DNA of 64,000 bases from Sorex araneus (GCF_027595985.1 NC_073305.1:171946172-172010171), one strand, 5' to 3'; counted from the stretch's first letter, positions 32,776-44,583 are shown. Program-made: numbers and translations. The notes: a model not told the origin generated them from the letters alone.

Positions 32776-32909
32776 GAAAGTTATATACCCAGAGTAGAAG
32801 GATGTGTGTCACCCAAAAATGAAGTATCCTGAGCTGTCTCTGAATATATAAGGTATTTCCAAGCTTCCTTTTCAGGGGATAACTGGGCAAATAAAGATGC
32901 TACAATAAT

Positions 32910-33060
32910 GGGGCTGGTGTTTGTCTTTCATAGAAGCAGACCTGAGTTCGATTCCTGGAACCAATACAGTTCTCTGAGCACTGCCACAAGTGATACCTGA
33001 ACACAGAGCCAGAAGTCAAGCCTGGCACAGCTAGGTATGGCCCCCAAATGAACAAACCAA
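32910..33060 (+). mobile_element. SINE-A, diverged
   Basis: GGGGCTGGTGTTTGTCTTTC (head with a deletion), GAGTTCGATTCCTGGAACCA (B-box) and GGTATGGCCCCCAAATGAAC (3' end). Confidence 0.8.
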
Positions 33061-33164
33061 GGAAAGTGCTAAAATGTAGTCAAGAGAAAGGACTTTAGAT
33101 TTCAGTGATCTTCATTCAACGTCTTGTCACAATGTCTTGTTTCTGCTGAATTGACTTCCTTTTA

Positions 33165-33345
33165 TTTATTTATTTATTTTGGCTGGGGAACTGGAGAAGT
33201 TTGGGCTGCATCCAACCATGCTCATGGCTCATGCCTGACTCTGAACTCAAGAATCACTCTTGGTGGGGCTAAGGGGACTATTTGTGGTGCCAGGGATCAA
33301 ACCTGGGTCAGCTGCATGCAAGCTGGAGGACTAGCACACCGGCCC
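33165..33345 (-). mobile_element. SINE-A, diverged
   Basis: (TTTA)n at the left is the tail. GCATCCAACCATGCTCATGG, GTGGTGCCAGGGATCAAACC and CTAGCACACCGGCCCC follow. Confidence 0.8.
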
Positions 33346-35420
33346 CTGAATTGTCTCTTGATGGATATCTGATTTGGTCCTGAACTAAGGGTCAGGGTTG
33401 GCAGCAAGAACTTCATTTTTTTTTTCAGATCATTACTTGATTTTATGGCTTCTTGAAATTAATTTCAAGAGTACCCATGCCTCACTATCTACTTCAGAAG
33501 GAAAAAATGGCGAGAGAAAAGAGAAGCAAAGTGCAAAGCAAGAAGAGGTGCTTGAAGGAACAGGATGAGAGAGAAGAGAAAAGTCTTAGTGAAGCCTGGG
33601 AATAATCCAGGCAGTAGAGAAATGGGGGTCTGGTGGGTAGCAGGCGTGAACCAAAGGATCACCAGAGTCAAAGGAGTCTTTGGTTAATACACTCTGGGAA
33701 AGAAGTGTGGCAAACTATCAAAGGCAGTGAGTGAAAGGATAATGATGAGAAGGAGCTGAGCTTTAAGGAATATAAAAATAAGTGTCAGGGCCATTTTTAA
33801 AGTTTTAAAATCTGGGACAAAGCTAAATGAACTTTTCTAGACCATCATTAGTTTTTTTATTCCTGAGTAAGAAATTGCCTCAAATGTTAATGTCTAACCC
33901 CTGCCTTAAGCAGTAAAGTTTCACAAGATTAAAAAAAGAAAATTGCTAAACAGATACTAAAGAACATTGGAGATTTGGGTTACGGTGAAACTGTCTTCAT
34001 AAAGCTTGTCAGGATGAATTTATGACAATTGACATGTAATGAAATTATTTAAAGTGTATGCTTAATTTGGGTAATTTTAGGTATTCATAATAAATTAGGC
34101 AAAGTACCTGCCTTAAAGAAAATACAATCTCTGAGCATACAACCAAGAGTTTCCTGTCAAGGATTATGTAAGCCTGGAATAGTCTCTAAAATCAGCCACA
34201 TAGTTTAGGCAAATTTTATAGGTTTCTCATGTCACATTGACATAATGAGTGCAATTTGAAAAAAAAGACTTGCATAAATGCATATTTACTACAAGTCCTG
34301 CACACCTATGCAAAATATAAGAAAATTACCAGCTTTACTATAATTATAAAGGATTATCACAATTTAAAATTGTAAATCACAAGTTGAACTGAAATACCAT
34401 TTAGCCAGTTTTCTCAAGTTATGAGTCTGGAAGCAATTTTCTTTTACTAGTATTAAATGTTTTAAAGTTCTCTCAGCTATTATAGTATGAACTTTTGTTC
34501 AAATAAAATACATATTAATGTTACTAAAATTATGCTAAAAATGACATCAGGTCAAGAAGTTGTAGAAGTATACAGAAAGAATGATGTGTTTGATGCTTTT
34601 TTCATCGGTTTTTCAATATATACTAAGTAGGGCATATATTTATAAATCTAAACAGCTTGGAAGTTGTATCTAACCAGTTAAGTGGCAGTGATACTAAGAT
34701 AGTTATGTGTTTATTATTTATTATTCCCATTTAGAATTTAAAGCGTTTTCATTTCACTTGGAACTTAAAGCATTTACATACTTTATACATATATATGTAT
34801 ATCTAGATATATAACCCTTATGTCTTGAGATAACCTGCCTCATAGGAATGAGATCTATTATAGAATTTGGCAAATATCTAGGCATATTTATTAAGACATG
34901 CTAACCTTGGTGTATGTAGGTGTGTGAGAGTATATATATGTGTGTGTGAGTGTGTGTGTGTTTTCTGTCTCATCACACACAGTTGGGGTTGTTTTTTAAT
35001 TGCATGTGGAATGCAATGAGGGATATGTAAATTTGTATTTCCAGAATCCTGTTAATTCTCTATTCTTCTCCCTCCTGCACATGCCCCAGAAAGGTGGCTG
35101 CTGTGCAGTGCATCACACAGCCTCTTTTTGACTACGGTTTGCATTCAGACAATAAAGGGCATAGACAGGTGGACCAAATGGGCAAAGACAGTGAAGTTCA
35201 AGAACTGATTCCTTTGGCACTTTTAGTCTAGAATAAGACTATTTGGATGCATTCTCTAAAGAAGTGGTGGTTTGGGGTGAACCTTCTCTAACTGCTATGT
35301 TGCTCTCTTTGAAATCGTTTAACTGTTTCTATTTTCATGTTTGTTTCTCTAAATCCAACTAAACTCTCTTCAATTACCCATGTGAGTGGATCATTTTTGT
35401 TCTTTTCAGAGATCTTAACT
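33346..35420. other. Long unique AT-rich stretch
   Basis: About 2 kb with no recognisable repeat apart from a degenerate GT tract near 34910-34965. 35060-35260 is a less AT-rich unique patch (GCTGCTGTGCAGTGCATCAC). No coding exon is supported; the frames seen (60-97 codons) overlap on both strands and show no domain. Confidence 0.45.
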
Positions 35421-35424
35421 ATAG

Positions 35425-35535
35425 AACTGTGGCTGGAGCTCAGTGGTAGAACACTTTCTTTGCATTCGTGTGTCCCTGAGTATGTTCCCCAGAACCTCAA
35501 ATCAAACAAAATCAAATAAAACAAAACAAAACAAG
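35425..35535 (+). mobile_element. Short tRNA-like SINE (ID/B2-like)
   Basis: GGCTGGAGCTCAGTGGTAGA is an A-box-like tRNA sequence; a B-box is weak. The tail is (CAAAA)n-type: AAATAAAACAAAACAAAACA. It lacks the SINE-A body. Confidence 0.65.
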
Positions 35536-36230
35536 AGCTCCTGACAGCTGCAATTTCTGATAAGCATCTGCTGGGCACATCACAGCCAAAAAGACAATAC
35601 AGTAACAGAATCTCATTTCTTTCTTCTTTCCTTTGCCTTCTTTCAGAAATTCAGAATTGTTTGTATAAAAATGGCATGTCTAACTCGAGGCTTAACAAAC
35701 CAAAAGGAATACCAGGATAAAAATATTGACCCCTTTAAATCACTCAACAGCAAGATAAATCAAGGCAAGCCATCAGGTCTCCATCTACAGTACACTGTAT
35801 AGCTTATGAAAATATCTCACATAAATCATCTCACTTTAAAAAAATAAGTCCGGGAAATGAGGACGAAAGAAAGAAAAAGACTTCTTAATTTTGCAGCCTA
35901 AGTACGATATCTGTGTCTTTTGAGAATATCTTGTTCTCTATCTGTGAATATGGCCATTCTGGTGGATATGAAACTCATACAGATGTATATTCCATTACTG
36001 GGAAATAATAAACAATAGTTCCCTGCTCTAATTTCAAGAGAAATATCTACTTCTGCCATAGTATTGAATGGTATCTAAATAATTACTAGGATTTCAAATT
36101 TTCAAATAAGTGTTCTATGCAGAAACAGTTTGCCCTGCAATTGGGAGATAAGTCATGCACTATTTTCCTATTCATTATTTAAAACATGACCTCACTGTAA
36201 ACCACCATGTTTAAATAAAGGGGGAAATTC
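35536..36230. other. AT-rich sequence, no feature
   Basis: No recognisable repeat or gene. Confidence 0.4.
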
Positions 36231-36247
36231 AATTAAAATATCTCCTG

Positions 36248-36444
36248 GGGGCTGGAGCGATAGCACAGCGGGTAGGGCATTTGCCTTGCACACGGCCGAC
36301 CTGGGTTTGATCCCCAGCATCCCATATGGTCCCCTGAGCACCGCCAGGAGTAATTCCTGAGTGCAGAGTCATGAGTAACCCCTGTGCATTGCCAGGTGTG
36401 ACCCAAAAAAGCAAAAAAATAAAAAAAAAATTAAAAAATAAAAT
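36248..36444 (+). mobile_element. SINE-A, young, with TSD
   Basis: One of the best copies: GGGCTGGAGCGATAGCACAG, CGGCCGACCTGGGTTTGATC, CACCGCCAGGAGTAATTCCT, tail of CAAAAAAATAAAA type. Flanked by AAAATATCTCCTG (36235-36247) and AAAATACCTCCTG (36445-36457), one mismatch. An (AAAT)n run follows the right TSD. Confidence 0.97.
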
Positions 36445-36458
36445 AAAATACCTCCTGA

Positions 36459-36462
36459 ATAA

Positions 36463-36509
<47 letters not shown>

Positions 36510-36512
36510 AAT
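36459..36512. repeat. (AAAT)n microsatellite
   Basis: About 13 AAAT units right after the TSD of the SINE-A. Confidence 0.93.
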
Positions 36513-36544
36513 ATGACCTCAAACCTTAGTGACTTAAGAGAATC

Positions 36545-36710
36545 ATCAAGCTAGAAAAATAGTACCACTTTGCAAGACACCGACCATGGTTTGATCTTCA
36601 ACACTGCAGGACCACCAGGCGCAGTCACTCCTAAGCACAAAGTCAGAAATAACCCTGAGACCCCATCAGGAGGGACCCAGCCAACCCCGTACCACACCGT
36701 AGAAACAAAA
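36545..36710 (+). mobile_element. SINE-A, very old
   Basis: GACCATGGTTTGATCTTCAA (B-box region), CCACCAGGCGCAGTCACTCC and CACAAAGTCAGAAATAACCC remain recognisable. Confidence 0.55.
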
Positions 36711-36734
36711 TTAAATCAAAAATAGTCATCATTT

Positions 36735-37080
36735 ACCACTCTCCCAATTTCTGCAGGTTGGGAGTTTGGAATTCACTTAGACCAGCTCACTGCTGGGGGA
36801 GTCATCTTGCCAGATTGCAGCTAATGGGCCCACTTTTCAGATGGCACCTCACATGTCCCACGAGTCAGTGCTGGAAAATTGGTTCCTATCCATACAGAAC
36901 TCTCTAAAGGACTTCTCTCTGTCCCTATTATGTACCTCTCAAGTCAGTGACCTAAGAAAGCAAGGTTGAAATTGCAATGCCTTTATGACCTAGGATGGGA
37001 GTCACATGCTCTCGCTTCTGCCCTACTCTGATAGTTATCACGAAGGTCTGTCCTGATTCAGAGCGAAAACTGAATGCATG
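36735..37080. mobile_element. Ancient mammalian repeat, perhaps MaLR-type LTR
   Basis: TTTCTGCAGGTTGGGAGTTT at the start and CCTTTATGACCTAGGATGGG, GTCACATGCTCTCGCTTCTG near the end resemble an old mammal-wide LTR-type repeat as I remember it. The family was not confirmed. Confidence 0.35.
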
Positions 37081-37384
37081 TAGGTGCTGACATCAGGAGT
37101 TATTTTGGGTACTTGGTACCACAATCACCTAGAAAATCAATGAATAATGTGATTGGGTATATAAATGAAGGTTAAGTGAGGAGAATTAGAGGAAGAGTAG
37201 GAAAATCTGAAAGATCTTGGGGCACTGAATATGAAATGACAGGCATTGAAAATGTGGTGAGAGGAGCAAAGTGGGGAGGAGAACAAAATCTTTCCTGGGC
37301 AGTAGAGCAAAGCAAAAATGGCCAAGTTGAAGAGGAGGGCAGGTTAAGGGTTAAATTTGCTTTTGTAACTGCTTGGCTGCTTTG

Positions 37385-37757
37385 AAAGATGTTTTCTAGA
37401 CCTACCACTGGGCAGGAAACTGTCACCAAATGGGCCAACAAACTGCCCTAGGAACTGTAAACAAACATTTGCAAGGAAACTGTTAAGAGTCAACAAATGT
37501 TGAGATAAGCAAATTAAGTGGCACAGGTGTAATTCCCTTTGATCCAATATGTGTGATTTCCCCTTTTTTCTTCCAAAATGGTACAAAAACTGTTTGGTTT
37601 TTGGGTTCGGAACCTTCGGCTCTGTAGTTGTAGGGTCCCGGCATGTTGGCTTGAATAAACCCTGTGCGTTTGCAGAAAGAGTTGCCTTGGTCTCGTTCCT
37701 CTCTTCGTGCCTCCCCGGGTAGAGATCTGTTCAAGGTCTCTTCGACCTTAACAAAGT
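37385..37757 (+). mobile_element. Probable solo LTR
   Basis: An AATAAA signal at 37654-37659 sits about 30 bases upstream of a GT-rich segment, and the block ends CTTCGACCTTAACA. The order promoter-like sequence, polyadenylation signal and short U5 fits an LTR. A short repeat at the two ends was not found, so limits are estimates. Confidence 0.5.
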
Positions 37758-38113
37758 AAAGAGTTCCTGAGTTTGGTTGAAGGTGAGTAGTGGGGGGATC
37801 AAGAGAAAATAGGAGCCAAATAGGATGAGAATTTAATCCTTGAAGGCAACAGGGGGGGAATATAACTGACTTAACAAAAATAGCACCAGAAGATTAAACT
37901 AGTTGCAAATAACTTACCGGTATTATATAGTAAAAATACAACTGTCAGTCTCTTCTCTATCTTACCTACCCTCAACCCCACACAATCTTGTGGTTAATTC
38001 CAGCCATTGACCAGTCCTCCTAATCCCACTTTCCCAGGCCATGGATATTAGTCTTCTAATATTTGTATACATATTATATATTATACATATGTATATATAA
38101 TATACATATATAT

Positions 38114-38363
38114 TGCACTGTAGCACTGTCATTCTGTCCATTGTTCATCAATTTGCTCAAGCAGGCACCAGTAACATCTCCATTGTGAGACTTGTTACTG
38201 CTTTTGGCATATCGAATATGCCATGGGTAGCTTGCCAGACTCTGCTGTGCGGGCAGGATACTCTTGGCAGCTTTCCAGGCTCTCCAAGAGGGACGGAGGA
38301 ATCAAATCCAGGTTGACCACATGCAAGGCAAATGCCCTACCCGCTGTGCTATCACTTCAGTCC
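38114..38363 (-). mobile_element. SINE-B, full length
   Basis: Tail TGCACTGTAGCACTGTCATT, RTE-type end, body and head (CTACCCGCTGTGCTATCACT). Another element with the same 3' end starts 11 bases after it. Confidence 0.93.
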
Positions 38364-38374
38364 AATATATATCA

Positions 38375-38965
38375 CTGTATCACTGTATCACTGTCATCCC
38401 GTTGTTCATCGATTTGCTCAAGCAGGCACCAGTAACATCTCCATTCATCCTATTCCTGAGATTTTAGCAGCCTCTCTTTACTTTTCCTTCCCAATGGTGC
38501 CTCATTGGAGGGTCTTTCAGGATCAGGGGAATGAGACCCATCATTGTTACTGTTTTTGGCATATGGAATACGCCATGCGGAGCTTGCTAGGCTCTGCCAT
38601 GCAGGCAAGATACTCTCGGTAGCTTGGAGTATCCTGCCTGATAGAGGAAGAACTAGACAATAAGAGGTCTGGAAGCTTTGTTTTATAGTCTCTGGATCTT
38701 GGTCATTGATGGGATTACACAGCACCAGGGACAGTTTGTGGTGTGACTGCCAAGCTACTGGAAAAAGGGGGATCTGGGTGGAAAAGGCCAAGTCCCGATG
38801 CTAGCAGGCTTGGAGTGTTCAGTCCCGGGTCGCACACACCTGGGTTCCTCTGCCCATTACTTCATGTGTGAGGTTCGTCCGAGCATGTGGAGAATGGTCT
38901 TGAGCATGGCTGTGGCTGAGTTCCGGAGGTCTTCAGCTGCCTAAGACAGCCAAGTGTAGGGACAG
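38375..38965 (-). mobile_element. COMP-C composite, nearly complete
   Basis: Left to right: a (TATCACTG)n tail, the RTE-type end (CACCAGTAACATCTCCATTC), the private segment (GATTTTAGCAGCCTCTCTTT, CAATGGTGCCTCATTGGAGG), the SINE-B-like middle (GTTTTTGGCATATGGAATAC), then the GC-rich 5' part. That 5' part holds the reverse of CTATAAAA near 38680 and ends near 38960 in CAGCTGCCTAAGACAGCCAA. Its tail repeats are of SINE-B type and not (GAT)n. Confidence 0.85.
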
Positions 38966-38977
38966 GAGACTCTGACT

Positions 38978-38979
<2 letters not shown>

Positions 38980-39022
<43 letters not shown>
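38980..39022. repeat. (GT)n microsatellite
   Basis: About 21 GT units next to the 5' end of the COMP-C copy. Confidence 0.95.
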
Positions 39023-39025
<3 letters not shown>

Positions 39026-39061
39026 ATATCACAAATGAATGTGTCATTCTATATCTGGGCC

Positions 39062-39300
39062 TCTTTTTTTATTGAATCACTGTGTGATACACAGTTTACA
39101 AAGTTGTTCATGTCAGGTTTCACTCGTACAATATTTCTTCACCAGTGTACATTTTCTACCACAAATGTCCCCAGTTTCCCTCCCACACCCTGCCCCCCAT
39201 CCTATGTCTATAGCAGCACTTTTCTTCTTTCTGTCTGTCTGCCTATCTGTGTCTCTTGTTTTTTCTCTCTCTCTCTCTCATTCTCTATCCTCTTGCTCTC
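39062..39300 (-). mobile_element. L1 3' UTR, truncated
   Basis: TTTTTTATTGAATCACTGTG (tail and last bases), ACAGTTTACAAAGTTGTTCA, then the C-rich block CCACACCCTGCCCCCCATCC. A second L1 3' end follows directly. Confidence 0.75.
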
Positions 39301-39301
39301 T

Positions 39302-40141
39302 TTTTTTATTGAGATTTTATTTCCCCTTACATGTATATAAACACTGTGGTTTGCAGAGTTGTTCATGATAATGTGTTACAAATATTCAATACACCAACAC
39401 CATTCCCGGTAACACTGCACCATCACATCACAATTATTTCCAATTTTCCCAACCACCCCTTAAGCCTGCCTCCATAGCAGGCCCTCAATATTTTATTTCA
39501 TATTGCTTGTTATAAATGATTTGCTAAAAGAATGATAAAAAAAAATCTTTCCTTAGAAGAAAGCAAACATTGTTATGTCTAGTCATGGAGACATTAAGCC
39601 CTTGTATAAAAGATCCTAAGCTGTTGTTACAGGTTAAAGCCTTCTGTATTTATATTTTGCTCATCGAGATTGAGATTGGTTGCCTTCTCTGTTACATCCC
39701 ATCCAATCTGATCTGCTACTCCTGGTTTGTCAGTGTGTAGAGTTTGAGGTGTCATGATGGCACAAATGCAGACATGTGCTCCAGGAAGTCCAAATTTTTT
39801 TAACAGGGTGATACATCTGGTCTTAAATTTTTAACTGGGTAGCAGAATGGGGCATATGCATGACTGTTGGGGCTTTTGGAAGTATAGGAAGTACAGGAAG
39901 CCCATCCCACATCCAGAGGTTTCAGCCACAAAACTCACATACGTGAGTTTTCCAACAGATTAATTTCTGCATGAAGCTTGTTTGAGCACTGGAGTCCATC
40001 TCCGTTCGAGCATGTCCAGTTCGAGCACGGCAGCGAGTGTGGAGAGTGGAGGTGCTCAGCATAGTGGTCCCTTCTCTATCCTAGCTGCCCTCCTGCAGCA
40101 CCACTTGTGGCAAGCTTCCAAACATGGGTCATTCATCCTGG
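39302..40141 (-). mobile_element. L1 3' UTR, minus-strand half of a 5'-inverted L1
   Basis: Starts with poly(T) and ATTGAGATTTTATTTCCCCT, continues through TTTCCAATTTTCCCAACCAC and ends in a GC-richer segment (GAGCATGTCCAGTTCGAGCA to CTTGTGGCAAGCTTCCAAAC). At about 40141 the orientation flips to plus-strand ORF2 sequence. Confidence 0.7.
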
Positions 40142-40495
40142 CCCTGTTTCCACTGTCCTCAGATATTAGTATCATATCACATTGTTGTTGGGTTTTTCCC
40201 CCCATATGATTCAGCAATACCACTTCTGGGAATATATCCTGGGGACCAAACACAGTGTAAAAATGCCCTGCGCACTTCTATGTTCATTGCAGCACTAGTC
40301 ACAGTAGGCAGAATCTGGAAACACCTGAGTGCCCAAGAAAAAGATGACTGGATAAAGAAACTATGGCACATCTACCCAATGGAATTCTATGCAGATCAAG
40401 AGAAATGAAGTAATGAAATTTGCATATTAATGGATGGACATGGACAGTCTCCTGCTGAGTGAAATGAGTCAGAGGGAGAAGGACAGACATAGAAT

Positions 40496-43102
40496 CACTT
40501 GTATCACTTGTCATCCCGTTGATCTTCGATTTGCTATAGAGGGTGCCAGTAACGTCTCCATTTGTCCCTGTCACATGCTAGTGTAGACCAATGATATCTG
40601 CTCGCTCCAGGAACAGGAAGAGGCTCAAATTGTTCATTCAGAGTTTTGACGAAGAAGTCTGACCATCTCATTGGTGGGCAGCCATGCGGTCTTTTGACGT
40701 CCTGTGGAATCCAGTAGGTAGCAGCTCTAGTCCAGTGGTCATCTCTGAATCGCATTACGTGTCTGGCCCATCTGATTTTTGATGCCTTGGCAAACGAGAC
40801 AGCGTCCCTCATTCTTGACCATCAATGGAGGTCGGAACTCCAGATTCTTTCTCTCACTTGAGTGAGATGTGATACTCCTAGCATAGCTCTGTCAATTCCT
40901 CTTTGGGGTACCCGAATAGAGTTCTCATCCTGTTTGCATAGAGCCCAGGTCTCTGAGGTGTATGTTAGTGCAGGAAGAATGGTGGAATCGAAAAGATGTG
41001 CCTGGAGTTGGAGATTCTTCATCCTCTTAACCACTTCTTCGACGCTCTTGAAGGCGTTCCACGCTGCTCTCTTCCTCCTGAGCAGTCCTGGAGCCAAGTC
41101 GTTCCTCATGTTGAGTTCTCGACCTAGGTACACATAGCTGCTGCATTCGGAGATGTTCATTCTATTGAGAGCAAATGGAGCGTCAGGTTTTGAAAAACTA
41201 GTTTGTTTTTCATTAGCATTGTCTTGTTGAAATTCAGCTGCAGTCTGACCTTTCCACACTTAAGGTTGAAGTCGGCCAGCATTTGTGCCTCTTGGCAAAT
41301 GTTTGACATTATGAGAACGATGTCATCAACAAAGCGGTGGTGGTGTAGTAGCTGACTGTCTATCTTCACTCCCATTCCTTCCCATTCCAGTCATCGCATG
41401 ATGTTCTCAACGGTGGCACTGAAGAGTTTCAGTAAAATGGTATCACTCTGCCGAACCCTTCCCTTTACGTCAATGGTCGCTTCCTTGTAGAATGGTGAGA
41501 TCCTGGTGGTGAATCCACAATACAGCTTGCAGAGGATCTTGATGTACTGAGTTTGAATGCCCTGTTTGGCTAGTGTTTCAATGACCACTTCTGTCTCAAC
41601 ATAATCAAAAGCCTTCTTTAAGTCGATAAACATTAGACAGTGTGGCATCTTGAACTCTTGTGAAACTTCAATGAGTTTGGTCACCATGTAGATATGGTCA
41701 ATCGTGCTGAATCCTTTTCTGAGCCCGGCTTGCTCACATGGTTGTCCTTCATCTAGTGTTCTGCTATTCTATTCAGGATGACACAAGTGAACAACTTGTA
41801 GACAATAGACAACAGACAGATTGGGCAATAGTTGTTGATGTCATAAATGTCTCCCTTCTTGTACAACAGAACGGTCCTGATGGTTTTCCATTGAGACAGA
41901 ACCTTGCATTCAGACAGGTAGTGTGTGAAGAGCCAAGCCAGTGTATTGATGATTACTGCTGGCAGATTCTTCAGGTGTTTGGGTCTGACCTTGTCCGAAC
42001 TGGGTGTTGTATGCATCTTTAACAACGAAATGTCATGTTGGATTTCGGAAGGGAGGACACTGGGAACGACATATTCATCCTTCGGAATTTGGTATGTGGG
42101 CAGGTGGAATTTGGTATGTGGGCAGATCTCATGGCTGTCAAAGAATCTGAGTAGAAGTTTTGAATAATCCTCTCCATTGACTTTCTCGAAGATGTGATAG
42201 ATCCATCAGGACATCAGAGGACAGTCATCTTGGTCTTGTAGTTGGCGAGGGATAGGCGAGCATTGTGAATAATTTTCCCGGCTTCTGTTACATCAGCCAA
42301 CACTACTGCTCTTCTCCCTTTGAGGTCTTCATTTATTGCTTCTCTGCACAGCTTTGTGAGCTCGGATGTTAGCTTGTGGTTGCCTGAGGCTCCCGCTAAA
42401 CCACGTTGACGAATGAGCTTGAGAGTTTCCAAAGACAGGCATCTGTTTGTGGCTTTCTCACTCAGCATTCTTCACGGAGTCATGGAGGTGCTGAACCAGT
42501 CGACCATATTCCTTGTCAATGTTGTCAAGGATGGCATCTTCCCACATTGCTGCAATGGTGCCAAAGAGCTCCCAGTTGATGGTCATTCTGGGAGTTCCCT
42601 TCTTCAACTTAAATTTTGCAGACCATTCTCCCAGCTCTGTGAAGTAGAATTTTGCACGAAGGAGACGGTGGTCCGATCCCATTTGGAATTTTGGAACAAC
42701 AGCGACATCAGTCAGGCAAAACCTTCAATTGAATATGATGTGGTCAATTTCATTGTGGAACTGTCCACCGGGAGACTCCCATGTCCAGCGTTTAGCCTTC
42801 TGGAACTGTGAGTTACCATGGATGGTCTTGGTCGACCATCTGTCTCAGACAGATGTCTATCTGATGAACTCAGACAGTCTCTCACCCTGATCGTTCCATT
42901 CTAGGCCATGGGTCCCAATGTGGAGTTCTTCGGTCCACCTTCTTGGTCCTATCTTGACATTAAAATCACCAACATCTTGTAGAAGGTGTGGTCTTCTTTA
43001 CAGAACTTCTCCAGTTCCATGTGTGTAGATGACGAAGATAGAAACTGCAGGCAGTGAGCCACATCTATTCAAGCTTAATTGTCCAATTCGGGTTGTTAGG
43101 CA
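40496..43102 (-). mobile_element. RTE LINE copy 4, longest copy
   Basis: About 2.6 kb on the minus strand. The 3' tail (CACTTGTATCACTTGTCATC in plus-strand sense) is at the left. The flanking TSD is 12 bases with two mismatches: CAGACATAGAAT at 40484-40495 and TAGACAAAGAAT at 43103-43114. Both lie in L1 sequence that reads through once the RTE is removed. It is truncated inside the endonuclease, so neither a full ORF nor a 5' UTR exists in this window. A 22-base tandem duplication is present at 42084-42127. Confidence 0.95.
40534..43102 (-). pseudogene. RTE endonuclease-reverse transcriptase ORF, broken (copy 4)
   Basis: Minus strand, N- to C-terminal: endonuclease pieces RIGQLSLNRCGSLPAVSIF, VGDFNVKIGPRRW (the asparagine motif of APE-type nucleases) and MGSDHRLLRAKF (the Asp-His catalytic motif). 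Next come a linker with NWELFGTIAAMWEDAI and LKGRRAVVLADVTEAGK, the RT start (KVRPKHLKNLPAVIINTLA), motif A (FIDLKKAFDYVE), a degraded motif C (HRFVDDIVLI, with V in place of A), and the C-terminal region. The ancestral ORF end is QIEDQRDDK followed by a stop. The frame changes several times and a TAG lies nine codons before that end, so it is inactive. Confidence 0.93.
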
Positions 43103-43195
43103 TAGACAAAGAATAATTGCCCACATTTGTGGAGTCTAGGCCTCTTTGGAGGTGGTAAAGTTACAGTACCTTTGCACAACAAAACAAAACAAAAT

Positions 43196-43449
43196 AAAAA
43201 CAAAACATATTAATACTATTGTACCCATGATACTTAAATGTAATCATGATAAAAAATACACACACAAAAATAATAAGAAGAATTGTCAATTTTCTTATTA
43301 TATAAACTAGTGAAATTCTGGCCCTTGTTTACATTTCTTTCATGAAACACATATGTAATCAATGTAGATCCCAGAAATGGTAACTTTTAAAGCTGAGATT
43401 TAAGGCCACTGTGACATGACTAGCATAGCCCTCTAAGTAGTAATTCATC
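43196..43449. other. AT-rich sequence, no feature
   Basis: No recognisable repeat or gene. Confidence 0.35.
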
Positions 43450-44530
43450 CTCAAGCCTGTGAGTTCAAAATGTGGATGCATGATGTGTACATTCAATGGC
43501 TGAGAACCATCTTCCGGCCTCCCCAGAAGAGGAACAAATTGACAGGGGACTCATGGGGGCCCATTTAATGCAGGGCTGCTAGAATACTTGTAGAGCATGT
43601 GAAGGGGTTCAAAGTATAGGACTGCACATAGATGTGACTGATTATTTACAGAAGTAAAGCACTATGACAGAGGCAATTCTCTTGTGGGGATTAACTCAAG
43701 GAGACACTCTGTCTCCCAAAGACATCTATACCGCTTTTCTCTTTCCCTTTGGTCGTACATATTAAACAATTAAATTTACTTCCTATTAATACTTGCAGTT
43801 ATTTGGGTAAACACAGTACGAGATATAGATTCCAAACCTTAGTTCTCTGGGCTCAGAGGGTGAGTAAGGCTTTTACCATATATCCCAGACTAAATCCTCA
43901 GGCAGGTTCAGCTTGTCCTTGCCCTTGGGGATCCTGTCTCTTAAGTCATAATGGCTTGCATTAAAACCATGTTTTTATGATTTCTAGATTGTCCCATTTT
44001 GGTGCCAGAGTCACTCTACTGCCTGCCCCAGGTCGATCCAAGTCCCACAATGGGACCCCTTTTTTGGGGTTTCACAGCTGTGGCAGCCAAAATCTGAGTC
44101 AAGTAATTAAGACAGATGCCCAGGAATTGATATATTTCAGAATCAATCAATTAACTCCCAAATATTAGGAGAATAGCATTAAGTCTTTCTGTGTTTAAGC
44201 AAAGCACATTGCTCTATAGTAAAATATGAAAAGTTTATAGGGGAAATGGAAAAGCAGGTAATACACTTACTACAAATACAAAGTCCAGAGTTACCAGAAA
44301 GTTTGACTTATAAGTAACCAACACTGACTTGGGGAATTATGACAAGAGGTAAAACACAAAAGAAAGGTTAAAGATAAACTCATTGGGTTAGGGCTGCTCA
44401 TAAGAGTACTATAAGTTTCCCTGGGGTAATTCACTATGAAGTGTAAAGCACTTAGAGTTAATATCCAAAAAAAAGTCTTCTGAGCATAACAGGTCCCCAA
44501 CTCAAAGACAATATACATTTCAGCAGTTGG
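43450..44530 (-). mobile_element. REP-E dispersed repeat, copy 1
   Basis: Shares long stretches with 60425-61880, in the same order: AAGGAGACACTCTGTCTCCC, ACCTTAGTTCTCTGGGCTCA, TCAACTCCCAAATATTAGGA-like phrases and TTAGAGTTAATATCCAA. On the minus strand the repeat would start TGTTGGATATTAAC-like and end near GAACCATCTTCCGG reversed. This fits an LTR of about 1.1 kb, but no polyadenylation signal or viral gene could be placed with certainty. Orientation is tentative. Confidence 0.6.
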
Positions 44531-44583
44531 CAAGGAGTCAGGCAGGGCTCAGGATAATGAATTTATGGAAATACTGAAACCAA

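Larger units (their letters stand above)
40142..43195 (+). mobile_element. L1 ORF2 end, inverted half, split by RTE copy 4
   Basis: 40142-40495 encodes the last part of L1 ORF2 on the plus strand: PYDSAIPLLGIYPGDQTQ, then WKHLSAQEKDDWIKK and HIYPMEFYADQEK. It resumes at 43103 (GAATAATTGCCCACATTTGT GGAGTCTAGG in two blocks) and fades by 43195. With the minus-strand UTR on its left, this is the pattern left by twin priming. Confidence 0.72.

Noticed and set aside
40496-43102. An intact, active RTE reverse transcriptase
   Set aside because: Every copy is 5'-truncated and carries frameshifts or stops.
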